From NCBI RefSeq assembly GCF_009906855.1, contig NZ_CP047650.1:3906001-3970000 (forward strand): a stretch of 64,000 nt of DNA. The letters run 5' to 3'. The position numbers were made by a program, and so were the translations under genes. The notes under the pieces were generated by a model. That model had not been told where the DNA came from. It searched no databases and saw only the letters and a program-made list of their open reading frames with translations. The stretch is from Xylophilus rhododendri (GTDB lineage Bacteria > Pseudomonadota > Gammaproteobacteria > Burkholderiales > Burkholderiaceae_C). Of this stretch, positions 17,125-26,740 are shown in pieces; the stretch's first letter is position 1, and each line of letters starts with the position of its first letter.

Positions 17125-17757
17125 ATGGCCGAGCGGGAAGTCTTCTCCCTGTTCCCGACGCCCGTGATGCGGGTGGCGCAGGCCATTTCGCCCGAGCAGG
17201 TGCAGGCGCTGCGGGAGGGCCTGATGGACCAGGCCGCGCTGGCCAACCACCTCTCGGGCGAGCTGCAGCACACCCGCATCCTGGGCGCCGACGACCATCC
17301 CGAACTGCTGCAGGACCTGGCTCGGCGTGTCGGCCCGCATGTGGTCGAGATGGGCCGCCTGCTGTTCGGCGAGCAGCTGCGCTGGGGCATCAAGGAGATG
17401 TGGCTCAACGCCATGTCCACCGGCGGACGGCAGGCGGTGCACAACCATGCCAACTGCTTCGTCTCCGGCGTGCTCTACCTGAGCGACTGCGACGCCTCGG
17501 CCAACACCGTCTTCATGCGCAACCTGGGCGGGCGGGACTTCGTCTTCGCCAACACCCATGGCGGCGCCGAGGTCGGTCCCTTCAATGCCGACAAGTGGAT
17601 CGGCCCCCAGCCCGAGGCGGGCGACCTGGTGCTCTTTCCCAGCTACCTGCAGCACGAGGTGCCGCTCAACCGCGGCGGCCCGCGGGTCACGCTGGCCTTC
17701 AACGCCATCCCCGAGCGGCTCGACGCCTGGGGCTACGCGATTTCCTTTTCCTCCTGA
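17125..17757 (+). CDS. Putative 2OG-Fe(II) oxygenase (TIGR02466-like)
   Basis: 210 aa, no signal peptide. The opening 'VFSLFPTPVMRV' and the motif 'VHNHANCFVSGVLYL' near residue 105 with a later 'LFPSYLQHEVPLN' near 170 and 'RVTLAFNAIP' match the family of putative 2-oxoglutarate/Fe(II) oxygenases. His107 or His109 and His177 are candidate iron ligands. The substrate is unknown; relatives act on amino acids or peptides. It begins 1 nt after the corrected end of the hupE-like gene and 19 nt before a periplasmic protein gene, so all belong to one operon. Confidence 0.7.
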   Translation: MAEREVFSLFPTPVMRVAQAISPEQVQALREGLMDQAALANHLSGELQHTRILGADDHPELLQDLARRVGPHVVEMGRLLFGEQLRWGIKEMWLNAMSTGGRQAVHNHANCFVSGVLYLSDCDASANTVFMRNLGGRDFVFANTHGGAEVGPFNADKWIGPQPEAGDLVLFPSYLQHEVPLNRGGPRVTLAFNAIPERLDAWGYAISFSS

Positions 17758-17776
17758 ATTTCCCTTTTTCTCCTCC

Positions 17777-18217
17777 ATGACTTCCCGACGCCTCTTCTGC
17801 ACCCTGGCCCTGCTGGGTGCCGCCGCTTCCATCGCCCCCGTCGCCGACGCCCACGAGTACTACCTGCCGGGCATGGTCTTCGTGCATCCCTGGGCCGAGG
17901 CCACCGCGCCGGGCGTCAAGAGCGCGCCGGTGTATTTCTCGCTGGAGGACGTGACTGCGGCCAACCGCATCGTCAAGGTGGTCACGCCGATCGCCGACAA
18001 GGTCGTGTTCCGCGCCGGCGGCCCGGTCGCCAAGGCCGGCCTGCAGAAGACCATCGACATCCAGCCCGGCGGCGAGACCCAGTTCACCGAAGGCAAGCCG
18101 CACCTGCTGCTGCAGGGCCTGAAGGAGCCGCTGCAATGGGGCCGCAGCTACGAGATGACGCTGTACTTCGAGAAGGGCGGGGCGATGCAGGTGCAGGTGT
18201 CGGTGGGGGCGCACTGA
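17777..18217 (+). CDS. Periplasmic PCu(A)C-like (DUF461) protein without the Met ligands
   Basis: 146 aa with a Sec signal peptide (cleavage after 'VADA', residue about 24). The mature part 'HEYYLPGMVFVHPWAEAT' and the beta-rich remainder resemble PCu(A)C copper chaperones. However, the family's copper motif (H-M-x10-M-x21-H-x-M) is not visible: only His residues near the mature N-terminus remain. Copper binding is therefore doubtful, and it may serve another periplasmic role next to the HupE-like metal transporter. The call rests on fold-like resemblance and context. Confidence 0.5.
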   Translation: MTSRRLFCTLALLGAAASIAPVADAHEYYLPGMVFVHPWAEATAPGVKSAPVYFSLEDVTAANRIVKVVTPIADKVVFRAGGPVAKAGLQKTIDIQPGGETQFTEGKPHLLLQGLKEPLQWGRSYEMTLYFEKGGAMQVQVSVGAH

Positions 18218-18269
18218 ATGAAAATAGACTGGGGCACACTCACCCTGGAGCGTTAGTGAGGACTTTCCC

Positions 18270-18488
18270 ATGGTCAAGGCCACGGTTACAACGAAGGGGC
18301 GGGTCACGATTCCGGCCGGTATCCGAAAATCTCTCGGGCTGACCCCAGGTGACAGGGTCACATGGACCCGTCATCTCGATGGCACGGTCGCGATGGTCAA
18401 GTTTCAGGGCGACGGGTCGCGCAATGACTTGCGCGAGTCGGCTGTGGCGGACCAGCGGACTGAGTTCAGCAGCCGGGATGACGGCTAG
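18270..18488 (+). CDS. AbrB/MazE (SpoVT-AbrB) domain protein
   Basis: 72 aa. The first 45 residues form a swapped-hairpin AbrB domain: 'VTTKGRVTIPAGIRKSLGL' then 'PGDRVTWTRHLDGTV'. Such proteins are antitoxins or small DNA-binding regulators. No PIN or MazF-like toxin follows; the next gene is an unrelated 163-aa protein 62 nt downstream. It may be a stand-alone regulator or an orphan antitoxin. The ATG at 18270 places the domain at the N-terminus as usual. Confidence 0.7.
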   Translation: MVKATVTTKGRVTIPAGIRKSLGLTPGDRVTWTRHLDGTVAMVKFQGDGSRNDLRESAVADQRTEFSSRDDG

Positions 18489-18550
18489 TGTCCAGATCCG
18501 CGTAGTCGGTTAGGCTTCCCGGCTTTTTGCCTGGAAGACCCGCAGCCGCC

Positions 18551-19042
18551 ATGGAAATGCAGCAAGAGCCAAACGGCGAAACAACCGACATCCGCGAACC
18601 CCGCCTCTGGCAGCTCAACGGCTGGACCGCCAAGGTCGTCAAGAACGAGGAAGACGACGGCTGGGCCGTCGCCATGACCCAGGCCGGCAAGAGCGAGCCG
18701 GCACTCGTCGGCCCCTGGACCATGGGCCGCGACAAGAAGAACCCCAAGCCGCTCGACGCCGCCGCCTTCAACACGCTGGTGAAGACGGCCTCCGAGGTCA
18801 TCCGCCGCGCCGAGCAGCACCTGCACGCCACCCTGCACCGCCAGTTCGAGGTCGAGACCGACAAGGGCCGCATCACCGTCATGCTCGACATCGAGCCCGA
18901 CGAGGACAACCCCAGCGCCACCCTCAGCGCCCAGGACGCGGCGGGCGAGGAGCTGGCGCGCATCAAGGTCTCGCCGGGCTTCGTGCTCAACCGGAGCTCC
19001 GCCCTGCGCTGGATCGAGGCCGACTTCGCCAAGCCCCGATAA
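18551..19042 (+). CDS. Conserved hypothetical protein, acidic, no known domain
   Basis: 163 aa, soluble, rich in Glu, Asp and Lys. Features are 'LWQLNGWTAKVVKNEEDDGWAV' at the start (a short beta-rich unit) and a helical middle 'NTLVKTASEVIRRAEQHLHATLH'. I do not recognise it as a known enzyme; similar unannotated proteins lie upstream of dapF in related Burkholderiales as far as I recall. The start at 18551 was chosen since a GGAAG stretch precedes it; an in-frame ATG at 18527 is possible. It stops 36 nt before dapF. Confidence 0.6.
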   Translation: MEMQQEPNGETTDIREPRLWQLNGWTAKVVKNEEDDGWAVAMTQAGKSEPALVGPWTMGRDKKNPKPLDAAAFNTLVKTASEVIRRAEQHLHATLHRQFEVETDKGRITVMLDIEPDEDNPSATLSAQDAAGEELARIKVSPGFVLNRSSALRWIEADFAKPR

Positions 19043-19078
19043 GCCTTGAGCGCAGGTTCGCAGGACGATAATCGCCGG

Positions 19079-19972
19079 ATGCAGATTCCGTTCACCAAGA
19101 TGCAGGGCGCCGGCAACGACTTCGTCGTGCTCGACGAGACCCGCGGCCTGCTGGGCCTGTCGCCCGCACAGATCCGTTTCCTGGCCGACCGCCATTTCGG
19201 CGTCGGCGCCGACCAGGTGCTGTCGGTGCGGCCATCGCCCGCGCCGGGCATCGACTTCGAATACGTCATCTTCAACGCCGACGGCGGCGAGGTGGAGCAG
19301 TGCGGCAACGGCGCGCGCTGCTTCGTGCGCTACGTGGTCGAACACGGCCTGACCGGGCGCGACGCGATCCGGGTGCAGACCAAGGGGGGCGTGATCGAGC
19401 CCCGGCTCGATGCCGACGGGCGCGTCACCGTGGACATGGGCGCGCCCGTGTTCGACGCCGGCCTGGTGCCTTTCGATGTGGCCGGCATTTCCGCGCAAGC
19501 CGACGGTGGCTGGCAGCTCTGGCCGCTGGCGCTGGGCAGCGAGGCGGGCGATCCGGTGGCGCATGTGGCGGTGCTCTCCATGGGCAATCCGCATGCGGTC
19601 TGGGTGGTCGACGACGTCGATGCCGCCCCGGTCGCCGCGATGGGGCCGCGCATCGAACGCCATCCGCGCTTTCCGCAGCGGGTCAACGCCGGTTTCATGC
19701 AGGTGCTGGACCGCTCGCACATCCGCCTGCGGGTATATGAACGCGGCGCCGGCGAGACGCTGGCCTGCGGCACCGGCGCCTGTGCGGCGGTGGTGGCCGG
19801 CATCCGGCTCGGCCTGCTCGACAGCCGGGTGGATGTGCAAACCCGCGGCGGCACACTCACCATCTCCTGGGCCGGCGGCGATTCCGCCGTCTCCATGACC
19901 GGCCCGGCCGTCACCGTCTTCGAGGGCCGCATCGACGTGCCCGATTCGATCCCCTCCGTTCTGAACCCATGA
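19079..19972 (+). CDS. dapF: Diaminopimelate epimerase
   Basis: 297 aa, full length. It interconverts LL- and meso-diaminopimelate in the cytoplasm for lysine and peptidoglycan. Both catalytic cysteines are present: Cys75 in 'QCGNGARC' and Cys230 in 'ACGTGACA'. The N-terminal '[15 protein letters not shown]' is the family signature and sets the start at 19079 rather than the ATG 33 nt earlier. Its stop overlaps the ATG of the DUF484 gene, which is followed by xerC, the usual order in proteobacteria. Confidence 0.95.
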   Translation: MQIPFTKMQGAGNDFVVLDETRGLLGLSPAQIRFLADRHFGVGADQVLSVRPSPAPGIDFEYVIFNADGGEVEQCGNGARCFVRYVVEHGLTGRDAIRVQTKGGVIEPRLDADGRVTVDMGAPVFDAGLVPFDVAGISAQADGGWQLWPLALGSEAGDPVAHVAVLSMGNPHAVWVVDDVDAAPVAAMGPRIERHPRFPQRVNAGFMQVLDRSHIRLRVYERGAGETLACGTGACAAVVAGIRLGLLDSRVDVQTRGGTLTISWAGGDSAVSMTGPAVTVFEGRIDVPDSIPSVLNP

Positions 19973-20673
19973 CCATCTCCACCACCCATCCGGAAATCCC
20001 GGACGCCTCCGTGCCGCCCATCACCGAGGACGACATCGCCGGCTACCTGGTCAACACGCCCGAGTTCTTCGAGCGCCATGCCGAGGTGCTGACCGGCGTG
20101 CAGCTCACCAGCCCGCACGGCGCCCGCGCCGTCAGCCTGCAGGAGCGCCAGGCCGAGATGCTGCGCGAGAAGATCAAGGGCCTGGAGCAGCGCCTGATGG
20201 CCATGGTGCGCAACAGCCACGAGAACACGGCCATCGCCGACCGGCTGCACCGCTGGTCGCTGGTGCTGGCGGGCACGGCCGATCCGTCCGAACTGCCGGC
20301 CCGCACCGTCGAGGCCGCGCTGGAGCAGTTCTCCCTGCCGCAGGCGGCGGTACGGGTGTGGGAGGTGGCGCCGGGCCATCGCCTGGCCAGCTTCGCCCGC
20401 GATCCGGGTGAGGAACTGCGCGCTTTCGCCGCGTCGCTGGGCGAGCCCTATTGCGGCCCCAACCGCGGCTTCGACGCGGTGCGCCTGCTCGACCGGCCGG
20501 ACGAGGCCGCATCGCTCGCCCTGATGCCGCTGCGCACGCCCGAGGGCGACTGCTTCGGCCTGCTGGTGCTGGCCTCGCCCGAGCCCGCCCGCTTCGACGC
20601 CGCCATGGGCACCGATTTCCTGCAGCGCATGGCGGCCATCGCCAGCGCCGCGCTCGGCCGCCTGCGCGACTGA
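19969..20673 (+). CDS. DUF484 family protein
   Basis: 234 aa. The N-terminal motif '[20 protein letters not shown]' and the following basic coiled-coil '[20 protein letters not shown]' identify DUF484; the C-terminal part is GAF-like. The biochemical role is unknown, but the gene regularly sits between dapF and xerC, as here. Its start overlaps dapF by 4 nt and it ends 1 nt before xerC, so the three are co-transcribed. Confidence 0.85.
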   Translation: MTISTTHPEIPDASVPPITEDDIAGYLVNTPEFFERHAEVLTGVQLTSPHGARAVSLQERQAEMLREKIKGLEQRLMAMVRNSHENTAIADRLHRWSLVLAGTADPSELPARTVEAALEQFSLPQAAVRVWEVAPGHRLASFARDPGEELRAFAASLGEPYCGPNRGFDAVRLLDRPDEAASLALMPLRTPEGDCFGLLVLASPEPARFDAAMGTDFLQRMAAIASAALGRLRD

Positions 20674-20674
20674 G

Positions 20675-21670
20675 ATGGCCGACGCGGCGGATGGCCAGGA
20701 GCCGATCAGCCATCCGCTGGTGCTGCGTTACCTCGACCATGTGCGTTTCGAAAAACGTCTGGCCGAGCGTACCGTCACCCTCTACCAGCTCGACCTGTTG
20801 AAGCTGCTGGCCGCCTGCGCCGGCGCCAAGGTCGAAATCGAATCCGCCCACCACGCCCATATCCGCCGCTTCGCCGCGCAGATGTTTGCAGCCGGCCGCA
20901 GCGCACGCGGCATCGCGCTGATCCTCTCGGGCTGGCGCGGCTTTTACGCCTGGCTGGGCCGCGAGGGCCTTATCGCGCAGAACCCGGTGGCCCAGGTGCG
21001 TGCCCCCAAGGCGCCCAAGCCGCTGCCCAAGGCGCTGGGGGTGGACGACGCGGGCCAGCTGGCCGATTTCAGCGCCGAAGCGCCCGAGTCCGAGCAGGAT
21101 GCCTGGCTCGACCAGCGCGACGCCGCCATGGTCGAACTCTTCTACGGCTGCGGCCTGCGGGTGGGCGAGCTGGTGGCGCTGGATGCCGTGGCCTCCGGAG
21201 CCGGCCAGGACGCCGGCCACGGCTGGGTCGACCTGCAGGACGGCATGGTCCATGTCCGCGGCAAGGGGAAGAAATGGCGCAGCGTGCCCATCGCCGGCAA
21301 GGCCGCCGAGGCGATCGCGCTGTGGCTGCCGGTGCGCCTGAGCGCGCTGCCGGCCGACGGCCTGTCGCAGACGGCGATGTTCCCCGGCCGGCGCGGCACC
21401 CGGCTCACGCCCCAGGCGGTCTGGCAGCGCCTGCGCGGCCGCAGCCTGGCGGCCGGGCTGGCCGCGCCGGTCCATCCGCACATGCTGCGCCACTCCTATG
21501 CCAGCCACCTGCTGCAATCCAGCGGCGACCTGCGTGCGGTGCAGGAGCTGCTGGGCCATGCCAACATCACCACCACCCAGGTCTACACCCGGCTCGATTT
21601 CCAGCATCTGGCGCAGGTCTACGACGCCGCCCATCCGCGTGCGCACGGCCGCCACAAACCCAAGACCTGA
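20675..21670 (+). CDS. xerC: Tyrosine recombinase XerC
   Basis: 331 aa. It resolves chromosome dimers at dif together with XerD. The catalytic set is complete: Arg162 in 'GLRVGEL', Lys in 'GKGKKWR' near 199, His269 and Arg272 in 'HMLRH', His295 in 'LLGHANI' and the nucleophile Tyr304 in 'QVYTRLDF'. The N-terminal SAM-like core-binding domain is also present. Position after dapF and DUF484 is typical for xerC and argues against a phage or integron integrase. Confidence 0.93.
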   Translation: MADAADGQEPISHPLVLRYLDHVRFEKRLAERTVTLYQLDLLKLLAACAGAKVEIESAHHAHIRRFAAQMFAAGRSARGIALILSGWRGFYAWLGREGLIAQNPVAQVRAPKAPKPLPKALGVDDAGQLADFSAEAPESEQDAWLDQRDAAMVELFYGCGLRVGELVALDAVASGAGQDAGHGWVDLQDGMVHVRGKGKKWRSVPIAGKAAEAIALWLPVRLSALPADGLSQTAMFPGRRGTRLTPQAVWQRLRGRSLAAGLAAPVHPHMLRHSYASHLLQSSGDLRAVQELLGHANITTTQVYTRLDFQHLAQVYDAAHPRAHGRHKPKT

Positions 21671-21707
21671 TGCCTTCACCGGGCGGCCCGCACCGCCCGT
21701 TCTTCCC

Positions 21708-22910
21708 ATGAAAACCTTGAAACTCCGCGACGGCAAGGAACGCTCCCTGCTGCGCCAACACCCCTGGATCTTCGAATCGGCCATCGCCCGCGGCGGCGCC
21801 GACAGCGGCGAGACGGTGCGGGTGGAAGCCCACGACGGCCGCTTCCTGGCCTGGGCCGCCTTCAGCCCCAGCTCGCGCATCCGCGCCCGCTGCTGGAGCT
21901 TCGTGGAGGCCGACCGCATCGACGCCGCCTTCTTCGCCGCCCGGGTGCAGGCCGCCGTCGCCATGCGCGGCCGGCTCGACATCCCCAGCGACGGCCTGCG
22001 CCTGGTGCACGGCGAATCCGACGGCCTGCCCGGCCTGGTGGTGGACCGCTACGGCGACACGCTGGTCGCCCAGTTCGGCAGCGCCGGCGCCGAGCGCTGG
22101 AAGCAGCCACTCGCCGACGCCCTGCTGGCCGCCACCGGCCTCACCCGCCTCTACGAACGCTCCGACGCCAGCGCCCGCGGCCTCGAAGGCCTGCCCGAGG
22201 TCACCGGCTGGCTGCGCGGCGAGGGCCCCACGGCGCTGGTGCTGCAGGAGCACGGCTGGCGCCTGGGCCTGGACATCGCCACCGGCCACAAGACCGGCTA
22301 CTACCTCGACCAGCGCGACAGCCGCAAGGCCTTCGCCGACACGGTGCAGCGCCTGGGGGCGTGCCGGGTGCTCAACTGCTACAGCTACACCGGCGGCTTC
22401 ACCGTCGCGGCCCTGGTCGGCCAGCGCGGCGCGGGCGTGACGGACGGGCAGGTGACCACCATCGACTCCTCCGGCCCGGCCCTGCAGCAGGCGCGCGAGA
22501 ACCTGCGCCTGAACGGCTTCGACGACGGCGCCCATGAATTCCTGGACGCCGACGTGAACGCCAGCCTGCGCCGCTTCGGCCAGGAAGGCCGCGTCTTCGA
22601 CGCCATCGTGCTCGATCCGCCCAAGTTCGCGCCCACCTCGGCCCATGCCGAACGCGCCGCGCGCGCCTACAAGGACATCAACCGCCTGGCGCTCAAACTG
22701 CTGGCCCCGGGCGGCGTGCTGTTCACCTACTCCTGCTCGGGCGGCGTGCCGCCGGAGCTGTTCCACAAGATCGTGGCCTCGGCCGGCAACGACGCGGGCA
22801 TCGACGGCTACGTCGTCCAGCGCATGGCCGGCGCCGCCGACCATCCCATGACCCTGACCTTCCCGGAGGGCGAATACCTCAAGGGCCTGGCGGTCATGCG
22901 ACGGGCCTGA
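21708..22910 (+). CDS. rlmI: Class I rRNA methyltransferase, RlmI-like
   Basis: 400 aa. An N-terminal PUA-like domain ('LKLRDGKERSLLRQHPWIFE') is followed by a RlmI/K linker ('GESDGLPGLVVDRYGD') and a SAM-binding fold: 'VLNCYSYTGGFTVAAL' near residue 225 and the catalytic motif 'VLDPPKFAP' near 304. RlmI makes m5C1962 in 23S rRNA; a close paralogue with another target cannot be ruled out. The ATG at 21708 lies 37 nt after xerC and was chosen because it gives the complete PUA start. Confidence 0.85.
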   Translation: MKTLKLRDGKERSLLRQHPWIFESAIARGGADSGETVRVEAHDGRFLAWAAFSPSSRIRARCWSFVEADRIDAAFFAARVQAAVAMRGRLDIPSDGLRLVHGESDGLPGLVVDRYGDTLVAQFGSAGAERWKQPLADALLAATGLTRLYERSDASARGLEGLPEVTGWLRGEGPTALVLQEHGWRLGLDIATGHKTGYYLDQRDSRKAFADTVQRLGACRVLNCYSYTGGFTVAALVGQRGAGVTDGQVTTIDSSGPALQQARENLRLNGFDDGAHEFLDADVNASLRRFGQEGRVFDAIVLDPPKFAPTSAHAERAARAYKDINRLALKLLAPGGVLFTYSCSGGVPPELFHKIVASAGNDAGIDGYVVQRMAGAADHPMTLTFPEGEYLKGLAVMRRA

Positions 22911-22977
22911 ACGCAGGGGCTTGACGGCCTCGCTAAACTGCTTCGTTGCCCTCGACCCGCCCCAGGATTTCCTCCCC

Positions 22978-24036
22978 ATGAGCCTCATCCCCGCCACCAT
23001 CCTCACCGGCTTCCTCGGCTCGGGCAAGACCACCTTGCTCAAGCGCCTGCTGTCCGAAAACCACGGCATGAAGATCGCCGTGATCGAAAACGAGTTCGGC
23101 GAGGAGAACATCGACAACGACATCCTGGTCACCGAGAGCACCGAGCAGATCGTGCAGATGAGCAACGGCTGCGTCTGCTGCACCATCCGCGAGGACCTGC
23201 GCGAGGCCCTGCAGCTGCTGGCCGCCAAGAAGCGCAAGGGCCTGCTCGACTTCGACCGCGTGGTCATCGAGACCACCGGCCTGGCCGACCCCGGCCCGGT
23301 GGCCCAGACCTTCTTCATGGACGAGGAGATCGCCGAGAGCTACCTGCTCGACTCCATCCTGACCCTGGTCGATGCCAAGCACGCGCCCCAGCAGTTGAAC
23401 GACCGCCAGGAAGCGCGCCGCCAGGTGGGCTTCGCCGACCAGCTCTTCGTCAGCAAGACCGACCTGGTCAGCGCCGAGGAGACCGAGGCGCTGATCCATC
23501 GCCTCAAGCACATGAACCCGCGCGCTCCCATCCAGGCGGTGAATTTCGGCAACGTGCCGCTTTCCAACGTGCTCGACCTGCGCGGCTTCAATCTGAACGC
23601 CACACTCGACATCGACCCGGACTTCCTCAAGGAAGACGGCGACGACCACGATCACGACCACCATGACCACGCCCACGGCGAGCATTGCGACCATCCCTCG
23701 CATGCCCACGAAGGCCATGGCCACCACCACCATCACGACGACGACGTGAAGAGCTTCGCCTTCAAGTCCGAGCGGCCTTTCGACCCGGCCAAGCTCGAGG
23801 ACTTCCTGGGCGCCATCGTCAACATCTACGGCCCGCGCATGCTGCGTTACAAGGGCGTGCTCAACATGCAGGGCACCGACCGCAAGGTGATCTTCCAGGG
23901 CGTGCACCAGCTGATGGGCAGCGACCTGGGCCCGGCCTGGGGCGCGGAAGAGACACGCAACAGCAAGATGGTCTTCATCGGCATCGAGCTGCCGCGCGAC
24001 ATCTTTCAGCAGGGATTGGAGCAATGCCTCGTCTGA
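22978..24036 (+). CDS. CobW/COG0523 GTPase with His-rich metal loop
   Basis: 352 aa. A G3E GTPase: Walker A 'GFLGSGKTT' at residues 10-18, the metal-binding 'GCVCC' at about 64-68 and 'SKTDL' as the base-recognition motif near 160. Between the GTPase and the C-terminal CobW_C domain lies a loop of about 40 residues dense in His and Asp (23646-23745). This organisation fits zinc or nickel metallochaperones such as ZigA or YeiR. No Zur box is evident upstream. The next gene is dksA, which some bacteria pair with COG0523 genes under zinc limitation. Confidence 0.85.
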   Translation: MSLIPATILTGFLGSGKTTLLKRLLSENHGMKIAVIENEFGEENIDNDILVTESTEQIVQMSNGCVCCTIREDLREALQLLAAKKRKGLLDFDRVVIETTGLADPGPVAQTFFMDEEIAESYLLDSILTLVDAKHAPQQLNDRQEARRQVGFADQLFVSKTDLVSAEETEALIHRLKHMNPRAPIQAVNFGNVPLSNVLDLRGFNLNATLDIDPDFLKEDGDDHDHDHHDHAHGEHCDHPSHAHEGHGHHHHHDDDVKSFAFKSERPFDPAKLEDFLGAIVNIYGPRMLRYKGVLNMQGTDRKVIFQGVHQLMGSDLGPAWGAEETRNSKMVFIGIELPRDIFQQGLEQCLV

Positions 24037-24238
24037 GGTCAGCATTCGCAGCGGTTTCGGCCTATACAATCGCGCGCCGGTGAAATCGCCGGTGCCACCC
24101 GACGGACGGCTGCGGCAGGTGCCGTCCTACCAGGTGACGGCGGCCTCCCGGCTTCCCGTCGGGGTGATCCACCCGTAACATCGCCGGCATCGCCTCAGGG
24201 CGGTTCCTTCCGTCTCCCCGTTCAGCACATTCACGACC

Positions 24239-24721
24239 ATGCCTTCCACCGTTCCCGCCCCCGTGAAGAAAGACCCCAAGCTTGCCCAGAACTGGAAGAC
24301 CAAGTCGGCCGATACCCTGACCGACGCCGAAGTCCTCTCCATGCCCGACAGCGAGTACATGAACGAGAAGCAGCTGGCCTTCTTCCGCCACAAGCTCTCG
24401 GCACTCAAGCAGGACATGCTGGCCAACGCCGGTGAAACCACCGAGCACCTGCGCGAAGACACCGTGGTGGTGCCCGATCCCGCCGACCGCGCCACCATCG
24501 AGGAAGAACACGCCCTCGAACTGCGCACCCGCGACCGCGAACGCAAGCTGCTCAAGAAGATCGAGCAGTCCATCGTGCGCATCGACGCCGGCGACTACGG
24601 CTACTGCGACGAGACCGGCGAGCCGATCGGCGTCGGCCGCCTGCTGGCCCGGCCCACCGCCACGCTGTCGCTGGAAGCCCAGCAACGCCGCGAACTCAAA
24701 CAGAAGATGTTCGGGGACTGA
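24239..24721 (+). CDS. dksA: RNA polymerase-binding factor DksA
   Basis: 160 aa. A long coiled-coil tip with the acidic 'DPADRATIEEEHALELRTRD' region precedes a C-terminal globular end. Only one of the four zinc Cys is left ('GYCDETGEP', then 'RPTATLSLEAQ'), a form seen in beta- and alpha-proteobacterial DksA that folds without zinc. It adjusts rRNA and amino-acid promoters with ppGpp. The leader of 202 nt contains a good -10 (TATACAAT at 24063), so it likely has its own promoter. It ends 28 nt before the next gene. Confidence 0.9.
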   Translation: MPSTVPAPVKKDPKLAQNWKTKSADTLTDAEVLSMPDSEYMNEKQLAFFRHKLSALKQDMLANAGETTEHLREDTVVVPDPADRATIEEEHALELRTRDRERKLLKKIEQSIVRIDAGDYGYCDETGEPIGVGRLLARPTATLSLEAQQRRELKQKMFGD

Positions 24722-24749
24722 TCCCCCACCGCCGAGCCCGTTTCACCCC

Positions 24750-26690
24750 ATGCGCAAGGACGGCCCGGCCGGATTCTTCAGCAAGGTGGTTCGTCTGGTG
24801 CTGCCCGGCAGCACGGCGCGCAGCAACCTTGGCACGGCGCCGTCCGCGATCGAGGCGGAGTCCGAAACCGACAGCGACACCACCAAGGGCCGGCAGTTGC
24901 TGCGCGAGCTGATGGAGCGGCGCCGGCGCCACGACCTGGTGCGCCAGCGCGAATTCGACCAGCTGCGCCGCATGCGCCGCCTGGCCGCCTCCAGCCAGCC
25001 CGGGGCCGAAGGCGCCCAACAGGAAAACGAGTCCCAGGCCACCGGCTTCCTGGACACCGCGCCGGACCACAATTCCGAAGAACGAGCCGTCACCCTGCGC
25101 AAGATCAACGAGATCGAGGAGCAGATGTCGCGGCAGTGGTGGAAGACCCGGCCTTCGGAGCCCGCCGAGGCGCTGGCGCCCGTGGCCGCAGCCGGGCCCG
25201 CGCCAGCCGCCGCCGGCGCGGCGCCGCGCCCGCCTGACTCGCAGGCCTCGCGCCACCAGCCGCTGACAGCCGGCGCCGCCTTCAGCTTCGGCTCGCGCTT
25301 CACGCCGCCGCCCACCAATTTCGCCGCCACCACGCCTTACGAAGGCGGCAATGCGGCGGGCAGCCCGAAGGCGCCATCGCCCCCAGCCATCGCGGTGGCC
25401 GCCTTGCCGGCCGCGCCAGCACCGGTCCCGGTGCCGGCGCCGCTGCCGGCCGTCGTGGCGCAGGTGATGGTTCCCGACCTCGAACTGCCCGACCTGGAAC
25501 TGCCGGACGCCGAACTGCCGGCCATCGCCCTGGCCGACCTCGCGCCCGGCGACGGCCCGATCGCGCAACTCGTCGCCACCGGCCCCGGCCCCTTGCCCGG
25601 CCCCCAGCCGGCCTTGCCGGGTTTCGTGCACGACCCCGCGATCGAAGAGGCGGCCATCGAATTCGCCAACGGCCATGCGGCGGCCGCGGAAACCAGCCTG
25701 CGTGGCCTGCTCGATGAAGCCGCCGAGGCGGGCCTGGACGAAGCCGTCCAGCGCGAGCGCTGGTTCGCCCTGTTCGACCTCTACCGTGCCACCGGCCGCC
25801 GCGAGCCTTTCGAGGCCGCGGCCATCGGCTATGCGGAGCGTTTCGGCCAGTCGCCGCCGCCCTGGTTCTCCCTGGCGGCCGAGGCCGTGCCGCTGCCGGA
25901 CGGCGCCGGCGACTTCTACTGGCGCAGCCCGGCGCTGGTCGGTGCGCATTCGGTGGTGCGCCTGCGCAGCGGTGCCGCGGCGGCGCCCGGCGCCTGGTGG
26001 CTGGACTGGTCGGCCGTGGAGGGCTTCGAATACGACGCGGTGGCCCTGCTGCTGGAAACCTTCAGCGCCTGGAGCCGTTCCCCGGCGCAGATCTACTTCG
26101 AAGGTGTCGGCCGGCTGCTGGCCACGCTGGAGGCCCGCACCCTCACCGGCGCGGCCGATGCCGAGGCCGACTGGTGGAAGCTGCGCATGGAGACCCTGCG
26201 CCTGATGGGCCGCATGGACGACTACGAGGAAGCCGCCCTCGACTACTGCATCACCTACGAAGTCTCGCCGCCCTCCTGGCAGGAGCCGAGCTGCGAATTC
26301 CACACACTCAAGATCGGCCGGCCGGCCCTGCCCGGCGATGCACCCATGCCGGTCGGCTGGGAAAGCGTGCCGCAGGCGCCGGTGGCCGAATCCGCCATGC
26401 TGGCCGGCGAGATCGGCGCCGATATCGACACGGAGCTCGCCCGCCTCGACGCCGTCTTCGCGCTGCAGGCGCAGTCGGCCATGCCCGGGCGCGACGAGCT
26501 GCTGGCGATCGACTGCAGCCGCCTGATCCGCATGGATTTCATCGCCGTCGGCTCGGTGCTCGGCTGGGCCGCCAGCCACCACGGCGCGGGCATGGCGGTG
26601 GAGTTCCGCAACCTGCACCGACTGGTCGGCGCCTTCTTCAATCTGACCGGCATCAACGAATACGCCCGGGTGTACCTGCGGCCGGACTGA
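24750..26690 (+). CDS. Large protein with Pro/Ala-rich linker and STAS-like C-terminus
   Basis: 646 aa, function unknown. Residues 1-150 are basic and helical, about 150-300 are a Pro/Ala/Glu-rich flexible linker with short 'ELPDLELPDAELP' repeats, and from 300 on a folded part has a TPR-like region followed by an end that resembles a STAS domain ('LLAIDCSRLIRMDFIAVGSVLGW'). Similar composite proteins occur next to hslVU or dksA in Comamonadaceae as far as I remember. No signal peptide or transmembrane helix is seen, so it should be cytoplasmic. Confidence 0.6.
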   Translation: MRKDGPAGFFSKVVRLVLPGSTARSNLGTAPSAIEAESETDSDTTKGRQLLRELMERRRRHDLVRQREFDQLRRMRRLAASSQPGAEGAQQENESQATGFLDTAPDHNSEERAVTLRKINEIEEQMSRQWWKTRPSEPAEALAPVAAAGPAPAAAGAAPRPPDSQASRHQPLTAGAAFSFGSRFTPPPTNFAATTPYEGGNAAGSPKAPSPPAIAVAALPAAPAPVPVPAPLPAVVAQVMVPDLELPDLELPDAELPAIALADLAPGDGPIAQLVATGPGPLPGPQPALPGFVHDPAIEEAAIEFANGHAAAAETSLRGLLDEAAEAGLDEAVQRERWFALFDLYRATGRREPFEAAAIGYAERFGQSPPPWFSLAAEAVPLPDGAGDFYWRSPALVGAHSVVRLRSGAAAAPGAWWLDWSAVEGFEYDAVALLLETFSAWSRSPAQIYFEGVGRLLATLEARTLTGAADAEADWWKLRMETLRLMGRMDDYEEAALDYCITYEVSPPSWQEPSCEFHTLKIGRPALPGDAPMPVGWESVPQAPVAESAMLAGEIGADIDTELARLDAVFALQAQSAMPGRDELLAIDCSRLIRMDFIAVGSVLGWAASHHGAGMAVEFRNLHRLVGAFFNLTGINEYARVYLRPD

Positions 26691-26740
26691 AAACCCGGTC
26701 CCATTGAAAAGCGCGGCGTTTGCCCTCAAGTGACGCGCTT

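Noticed and set aside
18270..18488. Toxin-antitoxin pair with the AbrB-type protein
   Set aside because: No toxin-like frame precedes or follows; the neighbouring 163-aa protein shows no PIN or MazF features.
20675..21670. Tyrosine recombinase as a mobile-element integrase
   Set aside because: Its place after dapF-DUF484 and its full XerC-like sequence identify the housekeeping chromosome-dimer resolvase.
23646..23745. His/Asp-rich block as a separate metal-binding peptide
   Set aside because: It is an in-frame loop of the CobW-type GTPase, a known feature of the family.
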